Shown here in pieces: positions 11,849 through 24,078 of a stretch of DNA of 64,000 nucleotides (position 1 is its first letter; each line of letters starts with the position of its first letter). The stretch lies in the NCBI GenBank assembly GCA_023653785.1, contig JAMKCH010057072.1, positions 25,243 through 89,242 on the forward strand. Reading direction: 5' to 3'. This DNA is from Ophioderma brevispina (taxonomy: Eukaryota > Echinodermata > Ophiuroidea > Amphilepidida > Ophiodermatidae). The position numbers and the translations under genes were made by a program. A model generated the notes under the pieces. The model was not told where the DNA came from. It saw only the letters and a program-made list of their open reading frames with translations, and ran no database searches.

Positions 11849-11950
11849 CGCGTACGCGTGGTGCGTTGCGACGTGTGGTTAGCGGCGCGTACGCGTGGTG
11901 CGTTGCGACGGGTTGTTACGCGTGGCAAACGGCGTTACGCGCAAGACGCT
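11849..11950. repeat. CpG-rich direct repeat, period 37 bp
   Basis: The block cgcgtacgcgtggtgcgttg, then cgacg, starts at 11849 and again at 11886. A shorter related segment (ttacgcgtggc) follows at about 11916. CpG is dense here in an otherwise CpG-poor intron, and the motif ACGCGT occurs three times. Open frames through it on both strands have unusual Arg-rich content that follows from the repeat. Confidence 0.8.
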
Positions 11951-12039
11951 ATACATGCTATAATGCGGTATACGCAAAAAAACAGGCTCCTTTAGTGCAA
12001 ACGGTGTATGGAAAGAACAGAACGGCCAGAACACGTCAT

Positions 12040-12660
12040 GTTATTTTTCGCTTTAGTTGTGTAGTTATATGGATATACGGGTTACCCTACAGAGATTTGA
12101 GAAGAAAAAATACAATACATGGAAAATTACTGGATGAAATATTGGAACGTTTTAATTTAGAATATGACTTTATAGGCCATAAGATATGCTGCAATGCAAC
12201 CTACGAGGAATAAAAATACGAATTTTTACGGGAGTTGTAATTCGGGGGAGGGCATATGGATACCTCGGGTTACCCCACACAGAGTTTTTGAGAAAAACAA
12301 TAAAATATACGGAAATAGGGGATGAATATTGACGGTTTACTATTTATAGAAAATAGGACTTAAGGCCGAAGCTACAGGAATCTGGCAAACTACATCTAAC
12401 GGATGACGAGACTTTATATGGGAGGTTTGAGAGTTATGAGAACTATGTGGAAAATACGTTGATTAACGGCTTACCCCGCGGGGAGTACTTTTGAGGAAAA
12501 AAGTCACGGAAACTTATACGGGAATAAATATTGGATTTATTATTTAAAAAAAAATTATACAGGTTAAATAAATTCATAGGGTCAATTTGACATTCTAATA
12601 AACAAAAAAATCAGTAACTACATGGCTATAGGATATGATAGTACGGGAATTTGAGTTATT
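12040..12660. repeat. Degenerate tandem satellite, about 200-bp unit, three units
   Basis: The motif order gggttaccc, agag, a gag-aaaa block, atac-gga, gg-atgaatatt recurs starting near 12078, 12272 and 12470. Units are diverged and contain indels. Located in the ALDH8A1 intron right after the CpG-rich direct repeat. Confidence 0.65.
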
Positions 12661-15159
12661 AAAAAGTGTGTTTAAAAATTTGCGACTCGTGGAGTCCTAA
12701 AGTTCAGGGAGACGGGTTTGGTTACGGTGGTCTTGCAATAGTGTAACTGTTTCACTTCTTTAGTGATCGCTTCAGTTTCAATGATCGCTCCCGTTTCCTC
12801 AACTAACGGGAGCCTGCGCGAAGCACGGGCCTCCCTCTATTCCATATAATGACCTTAAGTTTACCCTTGAATGACCTTTAACCTCCTCATCTGTTCCCCC
12901 ACCACAGAAGACCCCTTGTTCTCAATTATAAACCATACCAGTCTGAACTTGATCATTGTCCATATTGAATCATATTTTTTTATATTTGATATATTCGGAT
13001 AGATTATTACTGTAGAATAGGGCCTAGAAATTTTTTGGTCACCCTAGATGTTAATATACCAGAAATGTGGAGTCGGTCATTTCTTCCATCCCACCAGTGA
13101 ACCATATGTATGATGATATGTCCTTTGGTTCCATCTAGAAGCAAGTTCATTCTGCCCTGCTTTTGTTATTGTTCTGTATTTACCTTACTCTGGGTTGAAT
13201 AAAGCAGCCCATGTTTTGATACCATTGCATTAATATGAAAAGCATGACAAAGTATTGTTAAACATGTGGTATCTCTTCTTGTGCTGTATTATGCAAATCT
13301 TTCATCAATCAGCAGGGGAAAGTGGCTGCAGCAAGATTTTTCTCCTTTCAACATCCTTGGAATGAGTGTCATGACCATTGCTTAGTGTCTGTGGCCGAGC
13401 AAAATGTTTTGGGTTTATTTTCAATCATGGGGTGCAGGTTGCAATAAGGTTTGCAATTTAAATCTGTATAAAGAATGGGCCAGTGAAATGTTTAATAAGC
13501 TGGTGCACTGCGATAGCTGCTTTATTTGGAAGCCCACTGTTTTAGTATGATATTCTGGATAGAGCATTAAGTCAGAAAGTTCCAAGGATGGAGGTCCATC
13601 CAGTACACACGGCCAATTTCTTCATGGTAGTTACACACAGCTACCACCGAGTATGACAATGGATTACCTCCCACTAGACGTACACTCGACGGCCAGGATT
13701 CTGTGTATTTTTTGCCGCATAGACGGATAGTGTACACCAAGGCGGCTGTCTGCATTGTCGTGGAGTAGCTACGTGGTTACACCGGCTCTCAGCGTGCACG
13801 GTATTTCTCATGGCCATTTTTTGGTTTTTTTTTTTGATATTTTTTGCATATATTTCATTTTTTTATTACAGTGGCGTGAATATGGGGTTTTTTGATGTGC
13901 CCGATTTATTCGTAATGATTTTTCCTAAAAAACGTTCAAGAAACGCTAAACGGAGCCCAAGTAGTGTATAGTGCCCTCATGTTCATGAAATTTTTCATCC
14001 ACTCTCAAAATGGCGTCGGGGTAACCGCGGGAGTAGACATGTGGTAGCTGCGTGTCTACTCCAGTATTGTCTACTCAACATCCACCTTCTCTCCACCTAG
14101 TGGGCCACTACAGGGTTAGCCTTTGGTAAGGTAAAGCCGGGACCACATTACTGTATACCTAATAATTGTGTAACTTAGTAAGCCCTATCTTGCAGCTACC
14201 GCCGTCGCATTAGCCAAGTGTGTACATGTGCAGGTAGCTGCCGCGTAACATGGTAGCTGGCCGTATAGCATACCACGTGAGTAAGAACCGGGCCTTGTAG
14301 ACTAAGCTTTACTGTGAGCTTGTAGGAGCCCATGAATATGGCAGTGAAATTGTAAGTAAAATATTATCATGCTTAATTTACTTAAACAGTGTCTAATGCT
14401 TTATGGTCAGCTTTCAGGGCTTTAAAGGAATTTCTTTCGGAATTAGAATTTTCATATTTTGGGTAAAGGTGCACCTTATCTAGTTGTAAAATTAATTGTA
14501 GAATATTGGGATAAATTAAATACCATGCAAGAAGATGATGTTGAAATTGTCAGCATTAACTTGCAAATTTTAATTTAAGATGTTTTAATCGTTGCTTATC
14601 CAGTTAGTCTTGAATATTATTTTTTTAATTTTTTAATTTCAGAACTAAACTGTGAAAGTAAGATGCTAACAAAACTTCTTGTCGGCACTTTGGATTAGCC
14701 TTATTTGGACTTTCAAACTTATTTTCTCCAAACAGAAATACCTAGTTACTACCTTATGTGCATCTTGGTTTTGGGAACTCTCATACAATACCTTACAAAA
14801 CATAGACCAAATTGTGAATGAAATGAGGAAAATGCCTTGAAGCTGAGAATCAGCCATACCTTGTATGAATCGCAAAGAATTTTAAGTAAAACTTTGTCTT
14901 CGAGAATGTTATCACCTAGAACTTTGAGAACTCTTACCATGCACGTACTGGAATTCATACATCAAAGACTGTAACGTTTTATAAATCACGAAGACTGCCA
15001 TTGAGAATTCCTTGAGATATGATTATGATATTACAACAGTGTCAACAGTATGTGAAATTTAAACAATTTTCAAAAAGTGTTTTATTTTTTTTATTTTTTT
15101 TATTTTTTTTATGTATTTTTTAACTTTCATTTAAGAACAAATGTGTTGCCGCTTCTGAT
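12661..15159. other. Intronic, no gene recognised
   Basis: Mixed AT-rich DNA. GC-richer patches near 13570-13800 and 14010-14290 repeat the word gtagctg/gtagctac but do not resolve into a clear unit. The 62-codon minus-strand frame at 13567-13755 shows no recognisable similarity. Confidence 0.4.
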
Positions 15160-15164
15160 CCACC

Positions 15165-16180
15165 TTTCTTTTACCCCCATTTTATAACTTGCACTCATAT
15201 GACTTTGATCTGCGTATGTGATGCCTTCATCCTTTTCCTGATCATACGAAAGGTTGCAAAGGGGCATCTAATACCCAAGGTCTGTAGCAATTGAACTTTT
15301 TGATGTTTTTAAGCCTTTTAAACTTGACTGCAATGACCTTTGACCTTGGTATGTGGCCCTTGCGATCATTACCATATGAAGGATCCCAAGGTGCATCTAT
15401 GATTCAAGTTTTTTTTTAAAAAAAAGTAGAAAACTTCATCATGTATGAGACCATTTAAAATTGACTGCATATGACCACTTGACCTGGTGATATGGCCCTT
15501 GGATCATTACCGATGAAGCGATCCCAAGGGGCATCTATGATCCAAGTCCTGCAGCAATTGGACTTTTCCTTCTTGTATGAGACCAATTTGATGTTTTTAG
15601 CCCATTTTAAATTTGACTGCATATGACCCTTAAACCTTGGTATGTACCCCTGACCTCATCATATGACGGATCCCAAGGGGCATTTGTGATCCAAGTTCTG
15701 TAGCAATTGGTCTTTTATTTCTTGAATGCAGCCAATTTGATTTTTTCAGCCCATTTGAAACTTGACTGCATATTACCTTTGACCTTGGTATGCCCCCTCG
15801 ACCTCATTATCAATATCATATGAAGGTTGCCAAAAGGCATCTATGATCCAAGTCCTGTAGCAATTGGCCTTTTACTTCTTGAATGAGACCAATTTGATGT
15901 TTTTAGCCCATTTTAAATTTGACTGCATATGACCTTTAACCTTGGTATGTACCCCTGACCTCATCATATGAAGGATCCCAAGGGGCATTTGTGATCCAAG
16001 TTCTGCAGCAATTGGACTTTTACTTCTCAAAAAATGAGGCCAATTTGATGTTTTCAGCCCATTCTATAACTTGACTTCATATTACTTTTGACCTTGATCA
16101 AAAGTATGAAGGTTCCCATGGGACATCTATAACCCAATTTCTGTAGCAATTGGACTTTTACTTCTCGAATAAGATACTTT
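15165..16180. repeat. Tandem array, unit about 145 bp, seven units
   Basis: The word gatcccaaggggcat or a close variant occurs near 15250, 15383, 15521, 15668, 15823, 15975 and 16112. Each is followed by atctatgatccaagt, a tgtagcaattgg block, gagaccaatttgatg, agcccatttt, gactgcatatgacc and a ttgaccttggtatg block. Spacing is 135-155 bp. The unit shares its tgacctttgacct and catatgaaggatccca words with the dispersed repeats at 19308, 20387, 56531 and 58400, so array and dispersed copies are probably one superfamily. Confidence 0.85.
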
Positions 16181-16294
16181 TTTTCGAAACTTCAAAACAC
16201 GGCCAGACATAATTAAGGACTGGTAGGTGCCTCCTGGAAATCCTTGCAGATGACACAAGAATGCCATCATATTTCTTGAGAAATCACACATTAT

Positions 16295-16841
16295 TGCCTT
16301 AAAGCAATAACAGCACATTTTTGAAGAGTGCCCCCAATTTTCAAAATTTGATAATGTTGGTAATTATCTAGAAAACTATACCTGCAAACGAGAATGCTCA
16401 AAAAATGTGTATTTATCATAAAATAAGCAATTTTGCAATTAGAATTGGGATCCCAGGTTGTACTTAATGGCAGGGCTGGAAATGCTAAGTTTATGTTCGT
16501 TCATGATGAAAATAGTGCCACCTCAAGAAAATTACCTCTAACTTGACTTGCCTGAACCAATAAAACAACTAATGGATGAGCGTAGACACACACATGGTTA
16601 TTTCATATTGGAAGGCCTTTTCTAACAGCTGTTGATTTATTATCGGAGATATCCGATATTAATTAGTCTAATTATAAAATTCCTTCACTTGCAACACATA
16701 GACCATTTTCGAGCTTAACCATTCACAGGTATAGTTTATTACTAGCCAGTTACCAATGCAACTGTGTAATAAAAACCACAACATTTTTGGAAAATTGGGG
16801 GTGCTCTTCAAAAAAATTGCTATTATTGGTTTATTAAAGGG
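16295..16841. mobile_element. MITE family A, copy 2
   Basis: Same interior as 7310-7876 (gggatcccag, atgatgaaa, atagtgccacc, caataaaacaactaatgg, gagcgtagacac). Left terminus ccttaaagcaataacagcac, then atttttgaagagtgccccc; the right terminus gggggtgctcttcaaaaaaa, then ttgctattattgg, is its inverted counterpart. The terminal repeats extend to about 45 bp. Confidence 0.85.
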
Positions 16842-17471
16842 CCCTTGGTGAAGGCCAGGGGCAAAGCCCCAGAAATGACTCGGGAAGAAGCACCCCTGGC
16901 TTGGAAGCTCATTTTTTTTTCATTTTTTGCACACTGCCATTGCATAAGAATTAGAGAATAGAAAGATATGATTTGTGTTTTGCTATCTAATATCGTGTCA
17001 TATTGGAGGGCAGCATCCAATATTTTTGAGTAGTGGATGCGGCCAGCGTATCTCACTACGATAAAAATTGGACTGCCCATCCAATCTGACAAGATATTAG
17101 ATCGGCAAAAGAACAAATCCTATCTTTTATTTCATTCTTATTTAGTTTTTGTTTGTTTTAATCACGCGAAATAGTTTCATCATTTCAATAATATTAGTTA
17201 CAAAAAACACAAAATAATTCACCTTGCTGGCCAAACTGAACTAACCCTACTTACTAACCCTGCGTGCCCGCGTAACCTTATACACGCCGCGTAAACCCTT
17301 GCAGGCGATGCACTATCTATATCGTCTCATATACATATAGGCAAAACGCAATGATATGCGTGTTTGCTGTTCTAAAACACCCCGCCCACTGGAATACGAA
17401 TGTACTATACCGATGTTATAATATCTTATAGACGATTGGTGATAACAAGTGATGGACAAAGACATCCTGAC
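16842..17471. other. Intronic, nothing recognised
   Basis: ALDH8A1 intron. Open frames at 16823-17116 and 17313-17471 on the minus strand outside the exon show no similarity. Confidence 0.4.
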
Positions 17472-17670
17472 CGTCTTCAAATGAACAACCTGGGCCAGCC
17501 TCCCCGAGGTCACTGAAGTCATCTCACTTGGCTTACACACACAAGTGTTTACCGTGGCGATACACGGTGCAATCCTTGAATGTGAGGAGGTACAACGGTA
17601 GATTCCATGGACTCATCGACCGGCTACTCCAATGGGAACTGTCGCATTGTGTATTCAAGCACCGACTTTC
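17472..17670 (-). CDS. ALDH8A1: ALDH8A1 internal exon b (PWN and KPSE motifs), with frame breaks
   Basis: On the minus strand the blocks EYTMR, then SPWNLPLYLLTFK, then NTCVCKPSEMTSVT and LAQVVH are readable in order, in three registers separated by one-base indels. They correspond to human ALDH8A1 HYTVR, SPWNLPLYLLTWK, NTVIAKPSELTSVT. PWN lies by the active site and the Lys of KPSE contacts the NAD(P) ribose in the family. One break is an extra A in the run ggtaaacact. The exon ends in gacg before gtcagg; the trailing G joins the next exon to give Gly, as expected. The 5' edge near 17670 (acceptor tattag) is less certain, and the short TQMDH-type stretch expected before it was not located. 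Confidence 0.88.
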
Positions 17671-17833
17671 CTAATATAGAATAGCTGGAAAATTAGTGCA
17701 AAATTTATGATACCATCCAACTAGAATTTGATCGTAATGTATATTATAAACTATAATCTAAAAATCACAGAAATGACTGTGGTTCTAATAACACAAGGGC
17801 CACCAACAATCAAAGATCAGGATTGAAAACATT

Positions 17834-17858
17834 AAAAAAAAAAAAAAAAAAAAAAAAA
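17834..17858. repeat. Poly(A) tract, 25 bp
   Basis: Uninterrupted A run within the ALDH8A1 intron. Confidence 0.9.
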
Positions 17859-19307
17859 CATACTTATAATACCACCAAAAAATGGTTTGATTCATAGTAT
17901 GTATTGGTATCAATGTAAACTCTGCATGAAAGCAGTAATTGGAAAACCGTATGATTTTATACAAATTGGGCATAATATCATTTGTTTTGGACAAGCTTTT
18001 CAAAGGAAATTTCCACAATGAAAAGGTATCGCGCTGGCAAGCCGTGACCCTGAAGTGACTTCCGAGAACAATACGCGATACGCATACGCATCATGATCTA
18101 CATCGTGGAACGGACGTGCGCGTGGTGGCCCAGTTCTCTTGCATACATAACCATTGACCTTCTCGTGATATGCGTCGTACGTGTTTTATCATATGGCATA
18201 ATTTTGCTTGATTTGATGATGCCTTAAAATTAAACATTATAATGTGCTGTATGGCGACGGCGGTGCACCAGCGGTGACGTCTACCCCGCCGGCAATGAGA
18301 ATCAGAACAGATAGCTTATTCAAGTTTCCCGGAGACAAAGAAACCCGACAAGGAGAGATATATGGAGTGTGCGGTGCGGTTAGAGCCCACGTTTGATCTT
18401 TGTTACAACTTGTTACTCTGACTTCATTAAACGGGGGTCAAATCCAACTCCAACAATCCGATAACGCGTTCGCGAAAACAGGAGATGGCCCTATCAGTTT
18501 GGGTATATTTAATCCTTGAAATTTAACACTTTGCGATGTTCCTTTTAAATCTGTGTTTGCGATATGATCAGGATCTGGTTGAGGTACGAAAATGTAGAAA
18601 TTAAGAATGTCTACTCATCCATGTCCATGGACCGGTTAAGCAAAATAAAATAAATAATCAAATAAAACTGACTTACGGATGATACCTAAATAAGATATGA
18701 GGGATAGGCTACGAGTTTGAATAATATTCTTTCTTGGCCCCACTAATAAACAAAATATAATAAATTTTAATGATATAGAGACAAGAATGTTGAGTGTATT
18801 CCCTTTTTTAAAAAAAGTAAATACTTTTTTTTATATATTTTTTCTGATGTCAGTCTCTGCAACTATTCCACAGGTACGGTCCGTCTTTTGATCGTAATGT
18901 CTGCAAGGTCCGTGCTAAAGTAAAGTTCTAGGCGTAACAAGTGTGCAATTCCTCGTAGCGTATGTGGTGGAAGAGTATGCGTTTGACATATAATTATTAC
19001 AAATTTAAGAAAGATGATTATAATAAATGGTCACAATAAACACGCTTTAAATACAATTTATTACTATATAAATAGTAAGAGTATTAACTGGTGGGGAGTA
19101 CGCAAGCCATGATGAAGCATTGTGTACAGAGTTGAATTATAATTCTTCTGTTTGATATATTACTTTTCATGTTATAATTCTTAGAATCGCCCAAACATGT
19201 TACAATCCATACAGGGATGTAGGGGGTCCTGAAGAGAAAAGCCTGAACGCTTGAAAAAGTGTGGGTGAAAATTCAGTTAAAGCCTCCAAAACGGTCTGAA
19301 AAATAAA
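17859..19307. other. Intronic, no gene recognised
   Basis: ALDH8A1 intron, AT-rich, with a moderately CpG-rich section at 18030-18300. No coding block or element boundary recognised. Confidence 0.4.
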
Positions 19308-19780
19308 CTAGAAACTTTCGCGGTTCTCGGCTCTTCCGCGGCTCGCTATAATATTCCCAGAAATCAGCTATGGGCCTCGCGCCATGACCTTTTGAAAATT
19401 AGCCCTGGCACGTGACCTTTGATCTCATCAACATATGAGGGATCGCAGGTGCACCTATGACAAAGTTTGGGTTCAATTGAACTCAATTTTTCAATTTAGA
19501 TCAATTTTAATCCATTTTTAGCCGATTTTTTTTTCAACCTTGCCACCACCTCACATACCTTTGACCTTTCAACTGACCTTTGACCTCATCAACATATGAG
19601 GGATCCCATTGTGGCCAACTCTATGACGAAGTTTGGGTTTCCAATTGAAGTTAAACTTTTCAATTGAAGGTCAATTTAAAAAAAAAAAAAAAAAACTAAC
19701 AATTTTGACCAAAACACAAACACACATACACACGCACAACGGATTGCTAAGTGGTCCCGCCAGCTATAGCTGGCCGGCCC
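19308..19780 (+). repeat. Dispersed repeat family C, full copy 1
   Basis: Begins ctagaaactttcgcggttct and ends in a perfect palindrome gccagctatagctggc followed by cggccc. Between them are gacctttgacctcatcaaca, catatgagggatcccat, a ctatgacgaagtttggg block and an (A)n tract before cacacgcacaacggattgct. Related copies lie at 20387-20845 and 56531-56863, and an inverted core at 58400-58650. A hairpin near the end could suggest a non-autonomous Helitron, but the ends do not clearly fit TC...CTRR. It may equally be a SINE-like element. Confidence 0.8.
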
Positions 19781-20386
19781 AAATCAATTGGTGGAAATTG
19801 GAGTAACTGAAGGCCTGAATTCAAGCTATAGCCTGAAAACTTACATCCCTGAAACTGAAGACACAGAAGGCACTTGCCCTATACAGAGAAAATAGTGTAT
19901 CATTAGGTAGGGAGTGCTTTAATATAAAACAATACCAGAATACTTTGGATATTATATTTGGTCCTATCAATCAAGGCACTGGTAAATAAATATACCAAGA
20001 AATTTAGTGTGAGTTAACCTGGGGATGGTAATGTTCTCAATCTTGATATTCAAATGATGATAACTAACAGTTGCTTTATCTGTTTTTAAACAAAACATCA
20101 TGAAATTGGTAAAATACTAATCTTAAAAAAATTTATTACATTTAAAAGTTTAAAAAAACACGCAAGTTGCAATATTCATGAAGCTCATATTAACAAAGTA
20201 ATAAGTTGATCCACATTCGATCAGATATTATCAATATAGTATTGTCGTCAGCATAGATAAACACAAGGCGGTTTTCTCGACCCAAGTGTCGCCTGGTTGC
20301 GCGGTCACTTGCTTTATGATGAATTTTGCAAATGATGATTAAAAGAGAACAAAGGCACTGGAGAACAAGTGTTTATAACAAAACTA
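19781..20386. other. Intronic, nothing recognised
   Basis: AT-rich ALDH8A1 intron sequence between two family C copies. Confidence 0.4.
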
Positions 20387-20845
20387 GAATTTTCGCGGTT
20401 CTTCCTGGCTTTCCGCGCTCAGCTATATTCAAAGAATTATCATCCGTGTGGGCCGCCATGGACCTTTGAAACACCTGGCACTGGCCTTTGATCTCAATCA
20501 ACATAATGAGGGATCGCATGGTGCAACCTAGACAACATTTGGCTTGCCAATTGAACTTCAATTTCAATTTAGATGAATCTTTTACAATTTTATTAGCCCA
20601 TTTTCACTTGACCTCACCTGACCTTGACCTTTCAACTGACCTTTGACCTCTCAACATTGACGGAACACATGTTGCACCTATGACAGAGTTTGGTTCCAAT
20701 TGAAGTTAAAAACTTTTCAAATTAGTCAATTTAAAAAAAACTTAACATTTGGATACAACACATCCACACATACACACATCCAACCAACACATACACACGC
20801 ACAACGGATTGCTAAGTGTCCTGCCAGCATAGCTGGCGTCCCACA
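20387..20845 (+). repeat. Dispersed repeat family C, full copy 2
   Basis: Begins ctagaattttcgcggttctt and ends gccagcatagctggc. Same internal order as the copy at 19308, with many one- and two-base length differences relative to it. Confidence 0.8.
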
Positions 20846-20974
20846 ATTAACGAATTTGAAGTAAATCGGGCATGTTTAGCCACATAGCATTTTTTCAAAA
20901 AATTGTAACCAAAATGTAATGAAAATACATCGCGGTCCAACCGCTAGTGTCATCTGCTATTGCGTTTGTGAAAA

Positions 20975-21375
20975 GTAATGAGGTCACCAAGGTCACATGG
21001 GTTGCAAAGGTCGCATGGTATCACAAGGGTCACAATGGTTCACCAAGGCACATGGGTCCTGAGGTCACATATGGTCACAAAGGTCACATGGGTTAAAAGG
21101 TCACATGGGATCACCAAGTTCCAAGGGATCACCAAGGTCACATGGGATCACCAAGGTCACATGGGGTCACCAAGGTCACCTGGGGGTCACCAAGGTCCAT
21201 GGGGTCACCAAGGTCACATGTGGCACCAGGTCACATGGGGCACCAAGTCACCTGGGGTCACCAAGGTCACATGGTTCACAAAGGTCGCATAGGGTCACAA
21301 AGTCCATAGAAGTCACAAAGTCGCATAGGGTCACAAAGGTGCACATGGGGTCACCAAGGTCACACAAGGTCACCC
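20975..21375 (+). repeat. Minisatellite, 19-bp unit rich in AGGTCA
   Basis: About twenty units of consensus aaggtcacatggggtcacc, starting near 20980, with length variation between units. The open frames at 20978-21292 and 21105-21521 simply translate this repeat (GSPRSH-type repeats) and are not genes. The unit contains AGGTCA and GGTCA half-sites. Confidence 0.95.
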
Positions 21376-21650
21376 CACCCCGCAACCGATGCACCCCACC
21401 CACCCGCCCCCGATGCACCCCCCCCGACCTTTACCCCTCCCTGACACCACCCCCACCCCCCGTCTCATATTTCCTAACCCTACCTCTGTCCCCTTCACAG
21501 CCCAATTTTTGCATGCGCTAAAGGTGAGGGAGGTCAGCAGGTCATGTGCGGTCAACCAATGTCCGCATGGGTTCACAAAGTCACAGAGTTCCACCATGGT
21601 CACAAGAAGTCACAAGGTCCACAAGGTCACCAAGGTCACTAGGTCACCCC
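21376..21650. repeat. C-rich spacer and second minisatellite block
   Basis: 21376-21480 is C-rich on the plus strand (ccccaccc-type words). It is followed after a short unrelated stretch by a second, degenerate run of the aaggtcac minisatellite at about 21560-21645. The same C-rich plus minisatellite pairing recurs at 27690-28540. Confidence 0.8.
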
Positions 21651-22980
21651 GCCCCCCTCGCCTACCGCTCCCACCTTTCCCCGACTTCCAGCCCTACCGA
21701 CCAATTCGTGTCCCCCCGCCGATCCGCTCAACCCCGATTCACACGCACCAGGCGTCCCTACCGCCCTCCCGGATTGCCCCCTCCTTCCCCCTCCCCCGGC
21801 ACTCCCCCCCCTCGAGGGGTTAACACCCTGCCGCCCGTCGAGATTGTGGCCCGAAATCAGCTCCAGGACCATGACCAGTCTTAGTATCTCATAAGGCAGC
21901 TATTCAATATTTGTTCTACTTCAATCCACAACTCTGATGTTTTTATGATTCCATCTCCAACTCTAAAATTACGAACCAAAAAAAAACACAAGACAACCAC
22001 GCATCAATGATGCTGAAGCCTATCAATTGATGATATTCAAAGAGGACATGTTTTGGGACAACCTTACTTACCATACAATGGGAACTTTACTCTGATAAAC
22101 CAATTAACTTGGTATAAAAATTTTGGTACTTAAGAACCACGGTGGTTCTCAAACCACAAGTCTTGCCCCTCTTTGTGAATCACAAAATTTTACATTGTGA
22201 TGATGGGTTTAAAAGGTCATATAAGGGTCCCCAATTGGTGTACATTCTCTAACTCCACCGACCCATGAGTCCTGGCTTTTTTCTGCCCAAAGCTACTGGC
22301 AATCGTACTCTTGTTTAGGACAGAAGAGAAACCAATTATATAAAGTTACAAAACTGCAAAATGCCCCTTTAATGGCAGACACATAGCTTTGAACCAATCT
22401 CACTATGAGTTTGCAATATGCTCATCCACCAAAGACCAGTTCATTGGGTTGTAATTGTACATAAAATTACATGAAACTGACCTGGTGTGATCTGGGTACA
22501 ATAGTCATCAAAAAAATATGCGCAACTGATATTTAGGCAATTGCAAAATACAAATTTGGGAAAATGATTGACCATTAAAACATGGCAACAACAAAAACCA
22601 CGTGGACCCCCCCCCCCCCCCCCATAACACTTAAGTGTTAATTGGGCCCCATCTGTGAACAAACGTGTACCCTCCTTCCTCTTCTTGACCAAGGGTTTCT
22701 GAACCCCTATTTTTGGTTGAAATTGGCCTCAAGAGCTTGTGCAGGAGAGAAACCAATTGGCAAAACATTTTTAAACCAAAATGACCGGACAGACATAATA
22801 CACAAACATTTAAGCGTTTTTAACACCTATAAAAATATGTCTAAAAACTAGTACAAAAAAAATTAAAAACCTAAGATTCACTCTTGCTATCATTTATATA
22901 GGTTTTTATCTGTTAACAAAGCTCAAAAAGTGTGAGACAAGGATCACTTTCAAAGTCCACTAATTAGGTTACTTAGCTAA
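21651..22980. other. Intronic, no gene; C-rich patch and poly(C)
   Basis: 21651-21830 is C-rich low-complexity DNA whose open frames are Pro-rich artefacts. A poly(C) run occupies about 22607-22623. The rest is unrecognised intron. Confidence 0.5.
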
Positions 22981-22989
22981 ATTGGTACT

Positions 22990-23120
22990 CCCCGCTACAT
23001 TAACTAATATGTATGCATGCATGCAATACATGCATACATGCACACCACGCAACACATGCATACACCACACACTACATTCATACTTACATACAATACATAC
23101 TTACATACCCACACTGCATG
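22990..23120. repeat. CATA/CATGC simple-sequence block
   Basis: Alternating catacatgc and acatacata words forming an impure tetranucleotide-type array. Confidence 0.8.
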
Positions 23121-24078
23121 CTTCACATACAAATTGGTTTCTTGGGCTTGCTCTGAGCAAACATTGTTCAATTGTTAATTCTTTTTGTTCCACATTTGTT
23201 TACAACACCAGCACACTACACTTGGTGGCACAACACTATACACCCTGATGACATAGCCAAAGAGAGACGGGCACAGATAGGCATAGATATGGACACGCAT
23301 ACACGGACAGACACGATACAACGACAGACACCTACAACACAGGGAAATTCCAGACATTTATTTTAAATTGAGAAAGAAATAATTTGTATTTTTTAAAGGG
23401 TAGAGGATATTATATATTAGCAGTCCACTTAGTGTCGAAATTCTATTGATAGGGTGCATGCACTGGGCTTATATAGAAAATACACATTTTAAAAAGTTCT
23501 TGAGGACTATAAAAAACATTTATTTTAAATTACCACGTACAGAAATGTTACATTAGATTATGTCTATAACATAATCATCTTAAAACTACTATACTGCAGC
23601 ATACTGCAAAATGTACCTGGCTAGAGGTACTGAGTGTGTTACATCAAACAGACATGGGATGTGTCCTTTTGGTAAGTCTGTTGACCCTAGCTAAACATTC
23701 CAGCACACTGGACAAACACAACTAAGGTCGAAACATAGACCGCAAATGCATCCAGGCTAGCATTATTAACAATAACAGCTATGGACAAGTGATGCTGTCA
23801 TGCAAAAAAAATGCCTACTATTGTCACCTTGGCAATCAGGCAAAAATACAAAAATAACCCTCCCCAAAAAACAATTTGAAACTCAAAATTTCAAAATTTT
23901 TGTAACATAGAAAGCACCAGCAATTTCAATACTTTGCATAACGGCAATTTTCACAAGAATTGAACCAGATACAAAAGACTAGGTCGATTTTTATTGGCTG
24001 CCCCTTGACAGAAATCCTTCTACTTGATGGGAAAAGCATCTATTGATAGGCTGATAAAATCAAAACTAAATTTTTGTT
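23121..24078. other. Intronic, nothing recognised
   Basis: ALDH8A1 intron; no coding block or clear element. Confidence 0.4.

Noticed and set aside
11795..12213. Arg-rich 66- to 115-codon frames
   Set aside because: They arise from the CpG-rich direct repeat and the satellite and show no recognisable domain.
15165..16180. CRISPR-like array
   Set aside because: Units are ~145 bp, fully similar across their length, without distinct short repeats and unique spacers; this is eukaryotic satellite DNA.
20978..21884. Open frames of 104-144 codons rich in Gly, Ser, Pro, Arg and His
   Set aside because: They translate the AGGTCA minisatellite and C-rich DNA in several registers at once; composition follows the repeat, with no codon or splice evidence.
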